A stretch of DNA of 64,000 nt from Buxus sempervirens (lineage: Eukaryota; Streptophyta; Magnoliopsida; Buxales; Buxaceae), in contig OX387193.1 in the NCBI GenBank assembly GCA_947561395.2, forward strand, positions 33,616,255 through 33,680,254, written 5' to 3'. The notes below the pieces were generated by a model. The model did not search any database, was not told the DNA's origin, and was given only the letters and a program-made list of their open reading frames with translations. This document shows, one piece after another, positions 12,152 through 24,140 of this stretch; position 1 is the stretch's first letter, and the number at the start of each line of letters is the position of its first letter. The translations under genes were made by a program, and so were the position numbers.

Positions 12152-12589
12152 AATCATGGCAATATAGATGATGGAAATGCCATTGGGGTAGGGAGATCCT
12201 AACACATCACCTAAGCATGCTTCATGGAAATGCAAAACATGATAATGGCCTAAAAAGATGTTAAAGAAAGGATTAAGGAGGGGGGTTTACAGGGGTACAT
12301 TAGATCTTCAAAAAGGGAGAACATGCTTTCCTAAACCATGAACCAAAAAGAAGGAAAAGAACCCTTGAAAAGTGCTCTTTGATACTTTAACGGGGTCTTC
12401 CCTTCTCTCCTTATCGTATGAACCTAATCCCTTCACCATGGGACTTTTATTCAAGGAGAAATGCAAGGAGAAATGAGGACAAAGGGGGACACAGCATGCT
12501 TAAATAGTAAAACAAAGCAGTAGATAGTAACACATGTTCACATGGTGCTCAACTTCATATATGTCAGATAAAATACAATGAGGGCCCTT

Positions 12590-12591
12590 AC
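12590..12591 (-). other. Donor-like site downstream of the Ogre-B TATA box
   Basis: On the minus strand CCAAG/GTAAGG begins 280 bases after the TATA box. Ogre-A has CTCAG/GTATCA at 34640, 274 bases after its TATA box. The equal spacing suggests a leader intron shared by the two elements. This is inference only. Confidence 0.35.
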
Positions 12592-12841
12592 CTTGGGGTT
12601 ACTTAACTCCTTAGAGGCATGGTGATCCCTTGTGGTCGTGGGTCGCAGCTTGGGCCTCCTTCTTGGCTCCATAACACTTCCTCCAGCTCCTTTCCTTGCT
12701 TGAGTGGAAGAGGAAGGTGATGAAAAAGGGTTTGAGGTGGTTAGAGGGGGGTTAGAGGACTTGTGAGGTGAAGAGAAGGGTTAAGAGAGTGTCTTGGATG
12801 AGGGGGAAGGGTTTGGGAACAAACAAAGGCCAGCCAACCTC

Positions 12842-13190
12842 TTGCACAGTCGTGCAGGTTGGTTATTTATAGAAAACATTTCTGTTGGCAAGCCTTGCCT
12901 GTACACTAAGTGCAGGCAAGCCTTGCGTGCACACTAAGTGTAGACGAGATATCCTTTGCGCAATGAGTGAAAATCTGCCACGTGGCGATTCGCATAGAGG
13001 ATAAGATTTTCGGAAATCTTTTTTGCCCGCATATGAAGTGTGGGCAAGACAAATTTAGTTCATTTTTGCTCCGTTCGCATACTAAGTGCGGATTTTGAGA
13101 TTTCCCAGATTTTCTCAGATTCTGGATAAGGTTTTGGATAAGATTTTGTCCGCACATTACATGCGGACAGGGCACATCCGCACATATTAT
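12842..13190. repeat. Palindromic word cluster upstream of the Ogre-B TATA box
   Basis: Inverted words include CTTGCCTG..CAGGCAAG (8-bp perfect stem), TTGCCCGCA..TGTGGGCAA and GTCCGCA..TGCGGAC (7-bp perfect). The loops are AT-rich and variants of ACTAAGT. The cluster starts just upstream, in the element's direction, of the TATA box, the same place as the TATCCGG cluster in Ogre-A. Confidence 0.72.
12864..12871 (-). promoter_or_regulatory. TATA box of the Ogre-B LTR
   Basis: TATAAATA on the minus strand lies just downstream of the palindromic cluster. Ogre-A has the identical octamer at 34366-34373 in the same context. Confidence 0.65.
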
Positions 13191-13765
13191 GCATACGCCA
13201 ACTTTCTCTCTCTTATTTTGACTGATTGATGTGATGGATTTGACGGATTCTCTCTCCTGAAGAGAGAGTCAGAATTTCTGATTTTTTATTTTTTTAATTA
13301 AGAAATCTAGATATTTTAAGAAAAAGTATTATTTTATTCAAGATATTTTTGAGAAATCAATATTATATTCAAGATATTTTATCTCACCTGTCATTTCTTT
13401 GCATTTTTGCCACGTGGGCAGCTTTCTGCATTTCTATCTCAGGGTTTGATTACTCATAACTTTCTCATCCGGTTCTGGCAAATTCAGTTGCGTCAGAACC
13501 TTGTTGGGATTACTTATCCATTGGGACAGGTTGTAGCAGATAATTCAAGTTTTGAGCGGAAATCTGAAATCGCGTCCGGAATTTTAATCTGCTCATAACT
13601 TCTTGATCTGGAACCCGATTCTGGCAAACTCAATTGCGTCGGAATCGTGTTGGAATTCCCTATCCGTTGGGGTAGGGTATGGCAGTTAATTTGCTCGAGC
13701 AGAAAGTCATGAGAGCTCGCACACCTATCCTATTCTATTTACAAAAGTGGGAAATCAAAAATTTA

Positions 13766-15942
13766 CAAGTGGGGCCAATTTGCCCAGAGGTTCTTCATTT
13801 TGCTTTTTCTTCCACCATTTCTTTCTTTTGAGGGGGCCGTCGCTTGATTGCGTCCAGACTTCTCTTTGCGAGGCTCTTTCCGGTGGAGATTGTGGAAAAG
13901 GGGGCCTGATCTATGCTCTTGTTCTTCTGGGAGAAGGCCCTCTTTTTGCTGGGGAGGAGGTCATCATTAGACAAATACTGGGATTCCTTTTGAAAGGAAC
14001 ACTCCACTATGAATGCATGGATTCTTTATTTGGAGAATAATCTGTAGGGGATAAGTGAGCTTTTTGCAATTCCTCTTTTTGTGTGCTTTGGACTACCACA
14101 TTGGCTTTCCTCCGCTTTGCCTTTCTTCCTTTCTTTTTTCTTTTCTTTGTTCTTTTCTTTTCTTTTGGTATCAAGGTGATTCTTGACATCCTCCAGTTTT
14201 CCTGCCTCCCCTGGGTTTACAAAATTCTCATTAGAGCAGGGAGGTAACTAAAATTCAAGCCGTAAGCAATTATGGCTTATTGGGTTTTATTGTGTGTGCG
14301 AGTGCACATGACTGAAATGAAATATTTTTCCAAAAGCTTTTTCATAAATTTTGTACAAGTGATTTAAAAGAAATGGCTGGACTAGTGACCATGGTAAATT
14401 GCCTTATCAACTTGAAGTGTTTTGGGATGGTGTGCTCAACACGCATTCCCATGAGATTCCTGACTTGTGCCATCAATGATTTTTCAGAGGTTTTTCAGAG
14501 GCTTAAAAGATTAGGGGTGTCTCAAGGAGTTTTCTCCCTTCCCCAGCTTTGATTTCTCTCAACTTGACCCAATTTTTTTAGGGTAGTTTCAGGATTTTCG
14601 CAATTGAGGGTTTCTCCCTTTTCTTTTCCACTGGTGTTAGGGCCTGCCCCAGCTTGAGGGTCTTTGGCTGACTTGTGTTCATCATGTCCCATCAAAGAGG
14701 TCTTGAAATTAGGACAAAACATCGGCTTGGTTTCAAGTCTGAGAAATGATGGGTTATAAGGCTCAAGTTCTTATATTTTCATTTTCAGGTTTTATTTTGT
14801 GTTTTGCCAAAGCTCATTCTTCTTTTTAGAGTCCTTCATCATTGATCTGCATGAATCTAAGTGTCACATTCTCTGCAATCAAAAAGGACTTTCTGATGGG
14901 ACGAAACGAAGGCTGAGGTTTTTGGTTTATGAAAGGAAGGGAATATGGCTCAAAGTCCTTTTGTAAAGGGCTCAAGTCATGTTCTACCATTTTTTTAACT
15001 GCTTGGGTTTTGATAACGCTTTTTCACTTTCTTCCCTTTTCTTTTTGAGGCCTTTTGTGACTTTTGCTTCCTCTTTGGCATTTTTGCTTCTTTCCTTTGC
15101 TTTGAGGATCTACCTTTGCTTCTTGCTTTGATTGGCATGCCCCGATGTGCTTTCTGTTTTTTTTTTTGTTGCACATCGACGTATTTTCTTCTTCTTCACC
15201 AAGCATCGTATTTAAGGTTCACGACTCAATGGATTAGAAGGAGAATTAGGCTCAACTGGTTTGACTAGAGATATGACTTTGAAGTTTGGGCAAATAAAGC
15301 AAAGATGGCCTTTTATCCTTTTACAGAGGTTGTGACACCTTGGTTGAATTGTTTCATGCAAATTCATTCAGGAATCTACTCATCCATTTTATTTTCTTTT
15401 TCAGCTTTGCCCCAGTGTGGGGTGGCTAGACACAACACGGGTATTTGAATAATACGATCAAGCCCAAAGTGTTTTGACTAGCGGTTCTTAAGATTCAGGA
15501 TTCATGAAGGATGGCCTCTCATCTTTTCTTAATGACACATGATGTGAAGCCGGCCTTAGCCTTTAGTTGGTTTAGACACTTTCTCTCTTCTACATTTTCC
15601 TCTCTTTTCTCTCAACGGTTATTCTGCCCCAGTGTAAGGATAGGTTTGGGAGGAAAATCAAGGTATGGATTAGAAAAGGATTGCCTTTGGCTCAGTCAAG
15701 GTTCTCATGGGACAGTATACTGCACCCAGCTGAAGACACCTTTGAGCGACTCGGCATTTTTTCATGATCATGGTAGTGCCAAAAAGGGATGCGGTCTCAG
15801 AGTGATATCATCATCGACCAAACACTTGCAAAAAAAAGTTTTTTTTTAGACGCATGTAAATAACAGAATTGTTCAAATATTCTTTAGGAAATTTCATTAA
15901 TGACTATAACAAAAGGGCAGCAGGAGTAAAGGCAACCCCCTT
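13766..15942 (-). mobile_element. Ogre-B 3' non-coding segment
   Basis: The sequence is pyrimidine-rich on the plus strand (long CTTTTC tracts), with words such as GCCCCAGTGTGGGGTGG (15412) and GCCCCAGTGTAAGG (15626). No protein domain is recognisable in six frames; the open frames are compositional. Position between the protease-linker fragment and the 3' LTR makes it the element's 3' region. I see no gene. Confidence 0.5.
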
Positions 15943-16428
15943 TTAAAAGTTGGCCTTGCAGGTTGTGAAGGGCACAGAGCTCCAGTTCCTCGGCAGTGCT
16001 TTGTCTTCTTTGTTGGCTTTAGCTATCTTCTCCGGCTCACTCCCACCTATCGTGACCATGCTGATGAATTCTTTCGGGTCACTCTCATCTGATGATGTGC
16101 ATACTGGGTCCTCAATCGCATGGGCGGACTCATCTTGGCTTTCCTCTGAGTCAGATATGTCGATGAAGGTAGGAGTGGATGGTGGCACTCCTTCGATTGT
16201 GACATCAAGAACACCGGGCCACAAGGGCATCCCTTGTGAGGGGGAGGTGAGGGAGTCTTGATCAGATTCTGGCTATGGTATGTCAGCAAGGAATGGCGAA
16301 TGCAGTTTGGTTCCGACATCGCCGACATGCAATCTGGAGGCCATTCAGCAGACCTCTGGGGACAGACTTCCGGATCGTCGACTGATGAGTTTGGGGTACG
16401 TGGCCTGCCTTGGAACATAAAGTGTCCT
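15943..16428 (-). pseudogene. Ogre-B protease-linker fragment
   Basis: Minus-strand translation includes EDPVCTSSDES, LPRNWSSVPFTTCKANF and SAEWPPDCMSAMSEPN. These match the linker of the long Ogre-A protease frame (DPICLSSDDS, LKNWSATPFAISKATI, TGWPPEYMSATSEPD). It is acidic and serine-rich, so it is probably a spacer in the polyprotein rather than an enzyme. Fossil. Confidence 0.7.
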
Positions 16429-17337
16429 TAATTTGGAGAAAAAGCAACTTAATAAGTGTTTAGGTAATATTTAGGAATTAAGTATTTATTATACATGAAA
16501 ATTAGTTAGAAGGAGGAGTTTAGATAGCGAGGGGCTTAATTGGTATAGTACTAGGAGAGAATTAGAAGGTGGAGAAAAAGTAGGAATTAATTAGAAGGTG
16601 TTTGATCCTAATTAAACCACTCTAAGGTTAGTCTATTTAAAAGAGGATTATTAGGGTTAGTTAAGGACTTTTCCTACTCAGGATAAATAGAAGAGAAATG
16701 GGTGAAAGGAGAGAATTTTTGTGTGGGAAAGAATTAGAGAAAAGAGAGGGAAGAAGAGAAGAGGGGGCTGCTACAGAGATGTCCGAATAGCCACCATCAA
16801 ACCACGATTGGGAAAGATCCAGCCGTTGGATCGACCCTAAATTTGGAGGTTTGGTTCACTACTGGTAAAACTATAATCTGAACGGTGGAGATCTGGTTTG
16901 GTGAACTCTAAGTGGGTACGAAAAATAGCAGGAGTTGGAACAGAATCGGGATTTCAAGAAAGAATGGATTTAGCGTATTGAGGCAAGTAGCAATCCATTG
17001 AAACCTGAAGGAACTGCATGGTTTTGATGTTTTTGATTTATGTAAAATCCCAAATTTTTAATGAAATTAAAAATTATTGGTTTAGTAATTAAATTAAGGT
17101 TAATTAGTAATTTTATACAGGAAGGAGACCAAGGAGTTTAACCGGGGACTTTTGGTCGAACCGGATGGGATAATTAATCAATTAAATATGATTAATGGCT
17201 GGAAATTTTTATTGGTTGGTTAGGAAGATTGATGATGTGGCAAGTAAAGGATTCTGGCAAACTAAGTGTGCTGGTGCAGAAATTTAGTGGAGTGTAGTTG
17301 CAAGGGATCGTGATTTAAGTTGCATGAAAGCGGCAAC

Positions 17338-17344
17338 TATAAAA
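17338..17344 (+). promoter_or_regulatory. TATA box of LTR-C
   Basis: TATAAAA lies about 300 bp into the LTR, preceding a purine-rich leader (GAGAAGAAGGAGAG) as in the other LTRs of the group. Confidence 0.55.
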
Positions 17345-18139
17345 GGGTGAAGGATTTCAGTTTCTGGTTTTGTTTTGGCATTGAGCGATTGAAGTGGAGA
17401 TTTCAGAAAGAGAGGAGAAGAAGGAGAGTGAGGGTTCTAAGTCAAATCTGGAGGTTGAAGCTGATCAAAGAGATTTTGTGGTGGCCGATTTGTTGCTGTT
17501 CAAGAGGAGTGAAGTTCAATTGCAGCAGAACCTGTAGTCGTCCAGGAGCTGCAAATCAGAGCAGCTGTGGTTCAAATTCAGAGGAGTTAGCTGGAGTTGG
17601 ATATAATTAGTGGAATTCTACTCCAACTTGATGAAGAACCTCAGATCTGAATAGATCTGATCTGGAAATGGAAATCTTTGCCGAGAAGTGTTGATCCGTT
17701 GGTTTTGAAGGAAGAATTCAGAACCTCCTTTGATCAATTGAAGGTTCAGTGGCTACAATCCAAAAATTAGAGGTAAGTAGCACAAATTTCGTTTTGACTT
17801 GAATGGTTTAAATTGGAAGTTGGTGTAGTTAAGATGAGCATGCAGCCGAACTTTGTTTTTGCTGATTTTGGTGCCTAGATCGGTTTATGCATGAGATGTG
17901 TTCGATTTAATTTCAAGGCAGATCTGAAGTTTAATTAAATGATTCCGATTTTGCTGAATATGATATAATAGACAAAATTAAGATGTAGTGCATTTTAGCA
18001 TTAGAAATTATTTTGCTGTAGATGAGTTTTTGTTTTGAAGAACATGCATGAACGACAAGATAAGTGTTATTGATGTGATGACTAAATTAAGTTGTGATGG
18101 TTGCTTAAGGTATGCATAGAGTCTTAGGATTATTTTAGA

Positions 18140-18700
18140 GATGATTCGCATGCAAAGCCTGCACTAGCTGTAATGGAGAAGGAGAGATTGGCCTTGGCGC
18201 TAAGCATCTCTGGTTGGTGCCAACCTTTTCAAAGATCAGCACCAGATCAAATTTCTCCAGCTATATGTGGTGGTGCAGCAGGGGGGGGGGGGGGGTTTTA
18301 TTATATAAGTAAGCCAATAACAGTAGCTTAGTTTCGTTGTAATAGGTACTTGTAATACATTATGAAAATGGGTAGGTTAAATTGCTAGTTCTGGAGGAAA
18401 AGTGAGTGTGTGCTGAGTGCTGCCTACCTCTCTAGAGGTTGGCGCCCAGCTCTTTGCAGCTCATTTTTAGCCTCTTGAAAACTTCTGTTTAATCATACCT
18501 GGAGAGCTATTTTGGTGGCTTACTTAGGTATAAATTTAAGTATTTGGATGAAGAGGTAATAGCCTCATTACACCACACAAATGGGTTTTGGCATTGAGTG
18601 CTTCTGACCTCTTTGAGGTCAGCGCAAGTTAACAAAATCAAGGAAGGCTGGCTGGTGCTAACCTCTCCAGGTTAGCCTTGGTCAGTGCCAGCTCAATAGC
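18140..18700. repeat. GC-rich repeated-word cluster in LTR-C
   Basis: Words such as TTGGCGCTAAGC, GGTTGGTGCCAACC, GGTTGGCGCCCAGC and GGTGCTAACC..GGTTAGCC recur in direct and inverted form. Equivalent clusters with other words sit at comparable distance from the donor in LTRs A, D, E, F and R. Confidence 0.6.
18281..18295. repeat. Poly-G tract of 15
   Basis: An uninterrupted run of 15 G lies inside the putative intron of LTR-C. Confidence 0.9.
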
Positions 18701-21700
18701 AGCCTATATTTTGCTCTTGAAATCTTCTGATTTATCACACTTTGGAAGCAACTTGGGGAATTTTCTTATGGGACTTAATAAAGGGTAAATTGATTTACTT
18801 TGGAACAACATGAAGTGCTAAAAAGGAAGCAAAACTAAGGTTTAAACTAATGAAACCAGCTTAATTCTTCAGCTCTCTTCTATTTGTTTTAAAGAATTTT
18901 ATTGCTATCTTAGTTTGGCGCTAATGTAGGGATTACTTAAGGAAGTTAATGGGGAGCAAATTGGCTTACCTTGAATAGACAAGAGGTGCTGGAAATGGAA
19001 TGCATGAACAATGTTGCTGAACTTAGTGGGAAGAAGGGCATGGACAGCTAAGGCTGTAGGAGGTGTTGGAGTGTTTTGATTAAATCCAAATAAGATTACT
19101 TATGTTATTTAGAGGGTTAAGATTACTTATGTTATTTATGGTGCCTAGGATTGCTGAGGAGTCTCCCAACAGCCTATTTTTCTATATTTTTGTAATTGCT
19201 TCTAATTTTCATTGGGGAAAACATTTAGGGAAGTTATTTAGAAGTTATTAACGAACTTTTAAAGGATGTGATACATTGGACATAGGATCATAAGTGAGGT
19301 ATTAATTAGGGAAATCAGAATATGGTAAGTAATGGTGTTGTGTTCTTAGTGGAAAGAATTTACGTAAGTGAACTATAGTAAATTCATTTATTATGCAGGT
19401 TATATCTAGACTTAAGTAGAGGGAATCTAAGGGAATAAGAGTGAAGAAGGTGGTGCTGAAATCAAAGTATAAAGAAGGGTTTTTATCTTATAAGAATTGT
19501 CAAATAGGTGATATAGGATATAAGGTTCTAAGGCATTGAAAATCTAAAGTAAAAATCTATATAAAACTTTCTGGTAAGGTTCAGATTTTAATTGGGAATC
19601 TTTTGAAGAAAAGTAAAGAAACACTAAAACAGTTGAGTTAAGTTAGAAGTGGAAATCAGCAAAACAATTTGAAATGAATTAGACTTGTTAAGGGGTTGCA
19701 TAGAAGATTTGTATTAAATAGAGGAAATTAGGTATAGCTTCTATAAGAAAGCTACAGTTTTGGGCCTAAAATAAGTAATACAAGACTGAATTCAATGATG
19801 GAGTTAAATTCTGGTCTTTAACATTCGAATTACCAGTTTAGCCGAAATAGACAATTTTACTAAATTTAGAACTAAAAGGATATTATTACGTATAAGGTAA
19901 GCTATTGTTGGAGAACAAAAAGCAGTAATTCAAGTATGAACCTAATATCAGTATGTAAACTCCGGTTTTAACACCCGAAAATGTCGGTTTAACTTAGAAA
20001 CATCACTTTTACATAAATGTCTCTCAAAGGGATTTTATGGAAATAAATGAAAGGAGCTTGTAAAACTTATTATTGGAATAAAGATGTGTCTATAAATTCT
20101 GATTTTGTGAATAAGGTTGAACCTTGAAGTATTAGCACTGGATTTCACCTCGGATTTGACGGGATTGTCATGATTATGAAATTTTTTTGCATTGCACCAG
20201 TTTTATGCGGATTCTACGGAAAGAGAATTTTAAATTGAATATGAATGATTGGTTTTCCTCCATGTACTTGGAGAGACAGTTGTGATGCCCATGTACTTGG
20301 GTAGCTCTGATACCTCCGTGTACTCGGGGATGCCCCATGTACTCGGGATGATATGATTGAGATTGAGATGAGTTGTGCTTGCTAGATTTCACGATTGGTT
20401 TTGGTGTTAGAATCTAGTGGGCATAGCTCGATATGGATCCATGTTAGGAGCTAGTTAGTGGAAGGGATTGTTCTTTGCTAGTTGTAATACTTTGTTCACG
20501 CACGCGTTTCCACTGTGTACTCAGTGAGGCCTGATCGTGTACTCGGCTGGCTGCGGCTATCCCTCATTTTATCGTATACTTGGACTGTGACTGGATCAGT
20601 ACATGCCAACCCATCACTGTACTGGGTGGGTTCTCCCGCAATAAGACGATGATCGTGTACTCGACATATCGCACCTAAGCCGGGAGGTGGCATAGTGAAC
20701 ACTGGCATTACCTAGTTAAAGACAGTCTTATTTCATGAGTCCTACGACGACTTATCAACTGTTGATTTGAGGTTACATATATGTTCGTTGAACTGGATTA
20801 TTCTTGTATCTCATAATGTTTGATTGGATTATTGTTGAATTACTCGGATTATTCGGAACTGAGGTGTTATCGCTGCTATTGCATGATTTACAACTATACC
20901 ATATTTTAGAACTGATGAACTGTTTTTGAGCATGCATGCGCTGCTTACTGGGATATTCGTATCTCATTCTTTTCCGTTTTTATTTGTTTTGTTTTCAGAT
21001 TCTTGTAAGGACGACACCAGCGGGTATATGCTTGGTTCATGTGAGGTAGTCTCGATTATAGTGTCTTATTGTTGAGTTTGGGTTATAGTGCACTCTGATT
21101 ATCCATATATTGTTTCATTCATGTTTTCCTTCACTCTGATATTGCTATCCTGGGTTATATATTAACCTTCGGAGATAAGTTACGGTTTTCTCTACCTAAC
21201 TTGAATCCGGGGCGTTACAATTTATCTATGATTGTTTTTATTAGCCGAAAAATTATTTTCATGGATCCATTAGGTTTTTATTGACGAGTTTTCTTGATTT
21301 TGAAGAAAAGTAGACAAGTGTTGGTGATTTATAGATTTGATTTTGTAGATGATCATAGAATGGTAATTAATTGACACAAATTAATCTAGGGTGTCGTAGG
21401 TATGATTTAGAATACTAAGGAATTAATTTAGACCAATTAAACTCAAAGAAATAGCACAAAAATCCGAAATTGGTGAAATTGACACAATCTGCCGGAATTG
21501 TACGGGCGCCTAGGCGACCTGTGCTGGGCGACCTATGTATAAAAGTTACGGAATTTAGGATTTTTAAATATGAATAAATGTTTAATAATTTTTCTAGTAA
21601 TTTGATCATTGTAACACCTTTATAAGAGTCAAATTGAAGCATAATAAATGATTAAATTTAATTTGGTATTAATATAAATAAATAAGTTCAATGAATGTAA

Positions 21701-23332
21701 ATGGGTGTATAATAGGTCGAGATTTTTGGAAATAGTAATGTGAACTAGGTTAAGCTTATATTTGGAGATTTAAAACATCTCTCAAACTTTATTGCAGGTC
21801 TGTGGAATGTGTTAGAATTTAAAAATAACAGAAAATATAAAAGTTAAAACCTTAGGTTGTAAGTATAGAAACTTGGATCTTAATTAGAGGATAATTAAGG
21901 AAATTTTAGGCAAAGACATAAAGAACCTTGCTTGTGCTAAAAAATATGAAAATTTATCTGTCTGGAACCTTTATAATTCTGTTTTCCATTGTGCTTATAT
22001 TCATGAATTTTATTTTGGATATATTTTGGAAATTGAAGGGATTTTCTCGAAAAGGTTTGATTTAAGAATCTTTTGGGTCTGGGACATGGATTTCACATGG
22101 AATTGGATATCTTGGCTAATATTATGGTATTTGGATTATGGTATGGTGATTGTTCTTTTTTATCATGGTTGAGTGATACTGCTTCCTGTGGTTGAGTTGA
22201 TACTAACTTTTACAACAGAGATGGGTAATTTTCTGTTGTAGAGATGTGTAATCCTTTACGGTAAAAGTGTGTATGCCTCCTAAAGTAGAAGTGTGTGTCC
22301 TCCCGTGCTAAAGATGCAATTTCTACGTGTTTTATTAATTTATGGTATGTGTCTAATGGGCATAGCTGAATATGGAACCATAGAATAAGCTAGGTAGCGA
22401 AGGGGTATTTATTTTGGGTTGTGTATTACCATTTGCGAGCGCGCTTCCTTTGCAAGTTAGTTCGCTCTGGAAGGTCCCATGTCTATAGGGTCATTTCGAG
22501 CCTCACTAGTGATTCCTGTACATGCAGATCAGCGGCCATCTCCATGTATTGATTTAGGGGCTGCATGCTGGTTGTTCATGCCAACTCTATGAGTTCGAGT
22601 GCAATAGTAGCTTTGCCTCAGAATAATATTCGGCTTTGAGTGTCATAGTAGCTTTGCCCATAAGACGCACGGTGGCATAGCATTGAAGAGTGTCTTCTCA
22701 AAGTCTTATCTTTCTTTGTGAGTCCTGCGAGGTCACATGTGGTTTCGTTTATGTTTTATCGATTTTGCTGAAATCTTAACATATCTTGCTTCACATGAGT
22801 TGTTTTATCGTTAAATTGACGTTGTTTTATTGTCTCCAATTATTGCTTATGTGTTGGTTTATTGTCTCAACTTTTGGTTTGATTTGAATTACTTGCCTTT
22901 GCCTTGATTAATCGTATACCTCATGACTACTTAAATTAGACCATTTTTATTGCATGCACCTGCTACTTGCTGAGATGTATGTCTCACTCTTGTTTTCACC
23001 TATTTTTCAGGTTTGCTTGGAGAGATCCTCAAGATGGGGTAGAATATTTATGGGTAGTAATGTAATTGTTATTATAGTTCACATCCTTAATAAATAGATT
23101 TTCATTGTAAATTAATTTGGATTAAAGTGAATAAAATTGCCATGTTTCCCAACATACTCTGATGTAGATAATTAATCTTAAAAATTCCTTGTTAATTTTA
23201 GATTGTTCTGGCCCCATTTTTATAGTAGCACTCCGGGTTTGGTTGTTGAATCGGATTCAGGCATCGGATTCGAGTCGGGTGCCTGTTTTGCATTGACTCG
23301 AGTTCGGGGCGTTACATCAGCTGTCCTGGCAG

Positions 23333-23655
23333 TTATAGATTCAGCTGTGGAAGTGCCGGTGGTGACTGTTCTGGCGGGATTGGCAATGGTTGAGGAGCTG
23401 GTTGTTGTGGTTGTGGTGTCGGCAGTTGCAACGGAGGTACTGGTTGCTGTGGCGGAGGTACCGGCAGTTGTTGTTGCGGTTGTACAAGTTGCTGTGGTGA
23501 TTGTAGTCTTTCCATTTGCTGAATCATGGCGGCCATCATGGCTGACATGTTGGCCACTTGCTGGTTAAGACTAGCGATCATTGAGTGGTCTTCCAGTCTC
23601 TCCAGCTCCTGAGGTGGTTGTGGAGGTAGTGTCTGCTCCTCAGTGGGATCCATCT
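23333..23655 (-). pseudogene. gag: Ogre-B gag N-terminal part
   Basis: Minus-strand MDPTEEQTL is followed by LNQQVANMSAMMAAMIQQME and a proline/glutamine-rich stretch. This is the counterpart of the Ogre-A Gag N-terminus (QQKMDSMGAVIQELM, then a proline-rich run). Only the N-terminal part is recognisable, next to the right end of LTR-D. Fossil. Confidence 0.65.
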
Positions 23656-23844
23656 GAAGCCCCCTTCCGGAACACAAAAGGTACGAGCTATGATTCACAA
23701 TCTTCAAATCCTTGAGGAATAAAAAAGGAGACAAGTTAGTGTAAAGAATTCGTACTGTACTGAGACATGGTTCATGTTAATGTAGGTTGTTATGATTTTC
23801 TGATTTCAATTTAGTAGTTATTCAACGACCAAGGGAGATTATTT

Positions 23845-24140
23845 TTTGGATTGCTAATCTCTTTTAGTCGCCATTCGGAGACAAGGGGAGAGTCCCTGAG
23901 CTGATCACTTTTTAGTCGTCATTCGGAGACAAGGAGAGAGTCCCTGAGCTGATCACTTTTTAGTCGTCATTCGGAGACAAGGAGAGAGTCCTTGGATCTC
24001 TTTTTAGTTGCCATTCGGAGACAAGGGGAGAGTCCCTGGAATTGATCTCTTTTTCGTCGCCATTTGGAGACAAGGGGAGAGTCCCTGAAATTGATATCTT
24101 TTTAGTTGCCATTCGGAGACAAGGGGAGAGTCCCTGGATT
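23845..24140 (-). repeat. Hairpin minisatellite of Ogre-B
   Basis: About six units of 45-60 bp contain, on the plus strand, TTTTTAGTCGCCATTCGGAG followed by ACAAGGGGAGAGTCCCTG. On the element strand each unit has GTCTCC..GGCGAC around a GAAT loop, a small hairpin just before ACTAAAA. It lies between leader and gag, as does the corresponding array in Ogre-A (40550-41095), and shares the CTCTCCC and CGACTAAAA words. Confidence 0.8.

Larger units (their letters stand above)
10677..13765 (-). mobile_element. Ogre-B 3' LTR
   Basis: The U5 end at 10677 (TGCGCGCGTCCGAACG) and the blocks after it are the reverse complement of the Ogre-A LTR 3' end, including the GGTGCAGGCAGACACCTGGGTG region. The U3 region at 13430-13700 matches the Ogre-A blocks GACACGGTTCCAACGCAACT and GGGTTTGCAGGAATCAG in reverse. 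The outer limit is a TTTACA at 13743 or 13765 and cannot be fixed. Length is about 3.1 kb, like Ogre-A. TATA, donor-like site and palindromic clusters are listed separately. Confidence 0.75.
17773..20998 (+). other. Predicted intron within LTR-C
   Basis: The donor is TTAGAG/GTAAGTAGCACAAA at 17773. The acceptor is a long pyrimidine tract ending GTTTTCAG at 20998, with branch-point-like GCTTACTGGG about 50 bases before it. Other LTRs here have donor words GTAAGTAGCA (E, 30915), GCAAGTAGCA (D, 16983), GTGAGTAGCA (F, minus, 63812) and GTAAGCAATA (A, minus, 29983). The match between LTRs goes beyond the normal donor consensus. No transcript evidence is available. Confidence 0.5.
17041..21219 (+). 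mobile_element. LTR-C: solo Tekay/Del-like LTR
   Basis: It starts TGTAAAATCCC and ends CCGGGGCGTTACA, giving an imperfect terminal inverted repeat. ATTTA is duplicated on both sides (17036-17040 and 21220-21224). Length is 4179 bp with no coding sequence, so it is a solo LTR. It has a TATA box (17338-17344), a donor-like AG/GTAAGTAGCA (17773), a GC-rich word cluster (18140-18700), a small GTACTCGG repeat (20260-20660), and the 3' module ending in TTTTCAG (20998). It is the innermost layer of a five-deep nest and younger than D. Confidence 0.85.
16429..23316 (+). mobile_element. LTR-D: Tekay/Del-like LTR, probably solo, interrupted by LTR-C
   Basis: The right terminus is TTCGGGGCGTTACA (ending 23316). 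The left limit lies close to 16429, where Ogre-B linker similarity stops, but is not resolved and I found no clear target duplication. Net length without C is about 2.7 kb. It shares with C the blocks GGGCATAGCTCGATATGG-type (20413 in C, 22357 in D) and the 3' module (22951-23010). A donor-like word GCAAGTAGCAAT starts at 16983. No coding region is seen. Confidence 0.65.

Noticed and set aside
13747-14189. A forward 97-codon frame and a lysine-rich reverse frame at 13795-14189.
   Set aside because: Low-complexity CTTTTC tracts produce both frames. The region is the 3' non-coding part of Ogre-B.
16381-16440. A precise left end and target duplication for LTR-D.
   Set aside because: TGT at 16423 is a possible start, but its flank does not match the bases after 23316, and linker similarity seems to pass it by a few bases. 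I left the boundary approximate.
12138-18295. G-quadruplex regulators at the two poly-G runs (12138-12151 and 18281-18295).
   Set aside because: Single long homopolymers in degraded LTRs are as likely to be slippage products or assembly artefacts. The four-run pattern needed for a convincing motif is absent.
23845-24140. CRISPR-like array of regular repeats.
   Set aside because: The units repeat along almost their whole length without unique spacers, and the locus is inside a plant retroelement with homologous arrays in Ogre-A.
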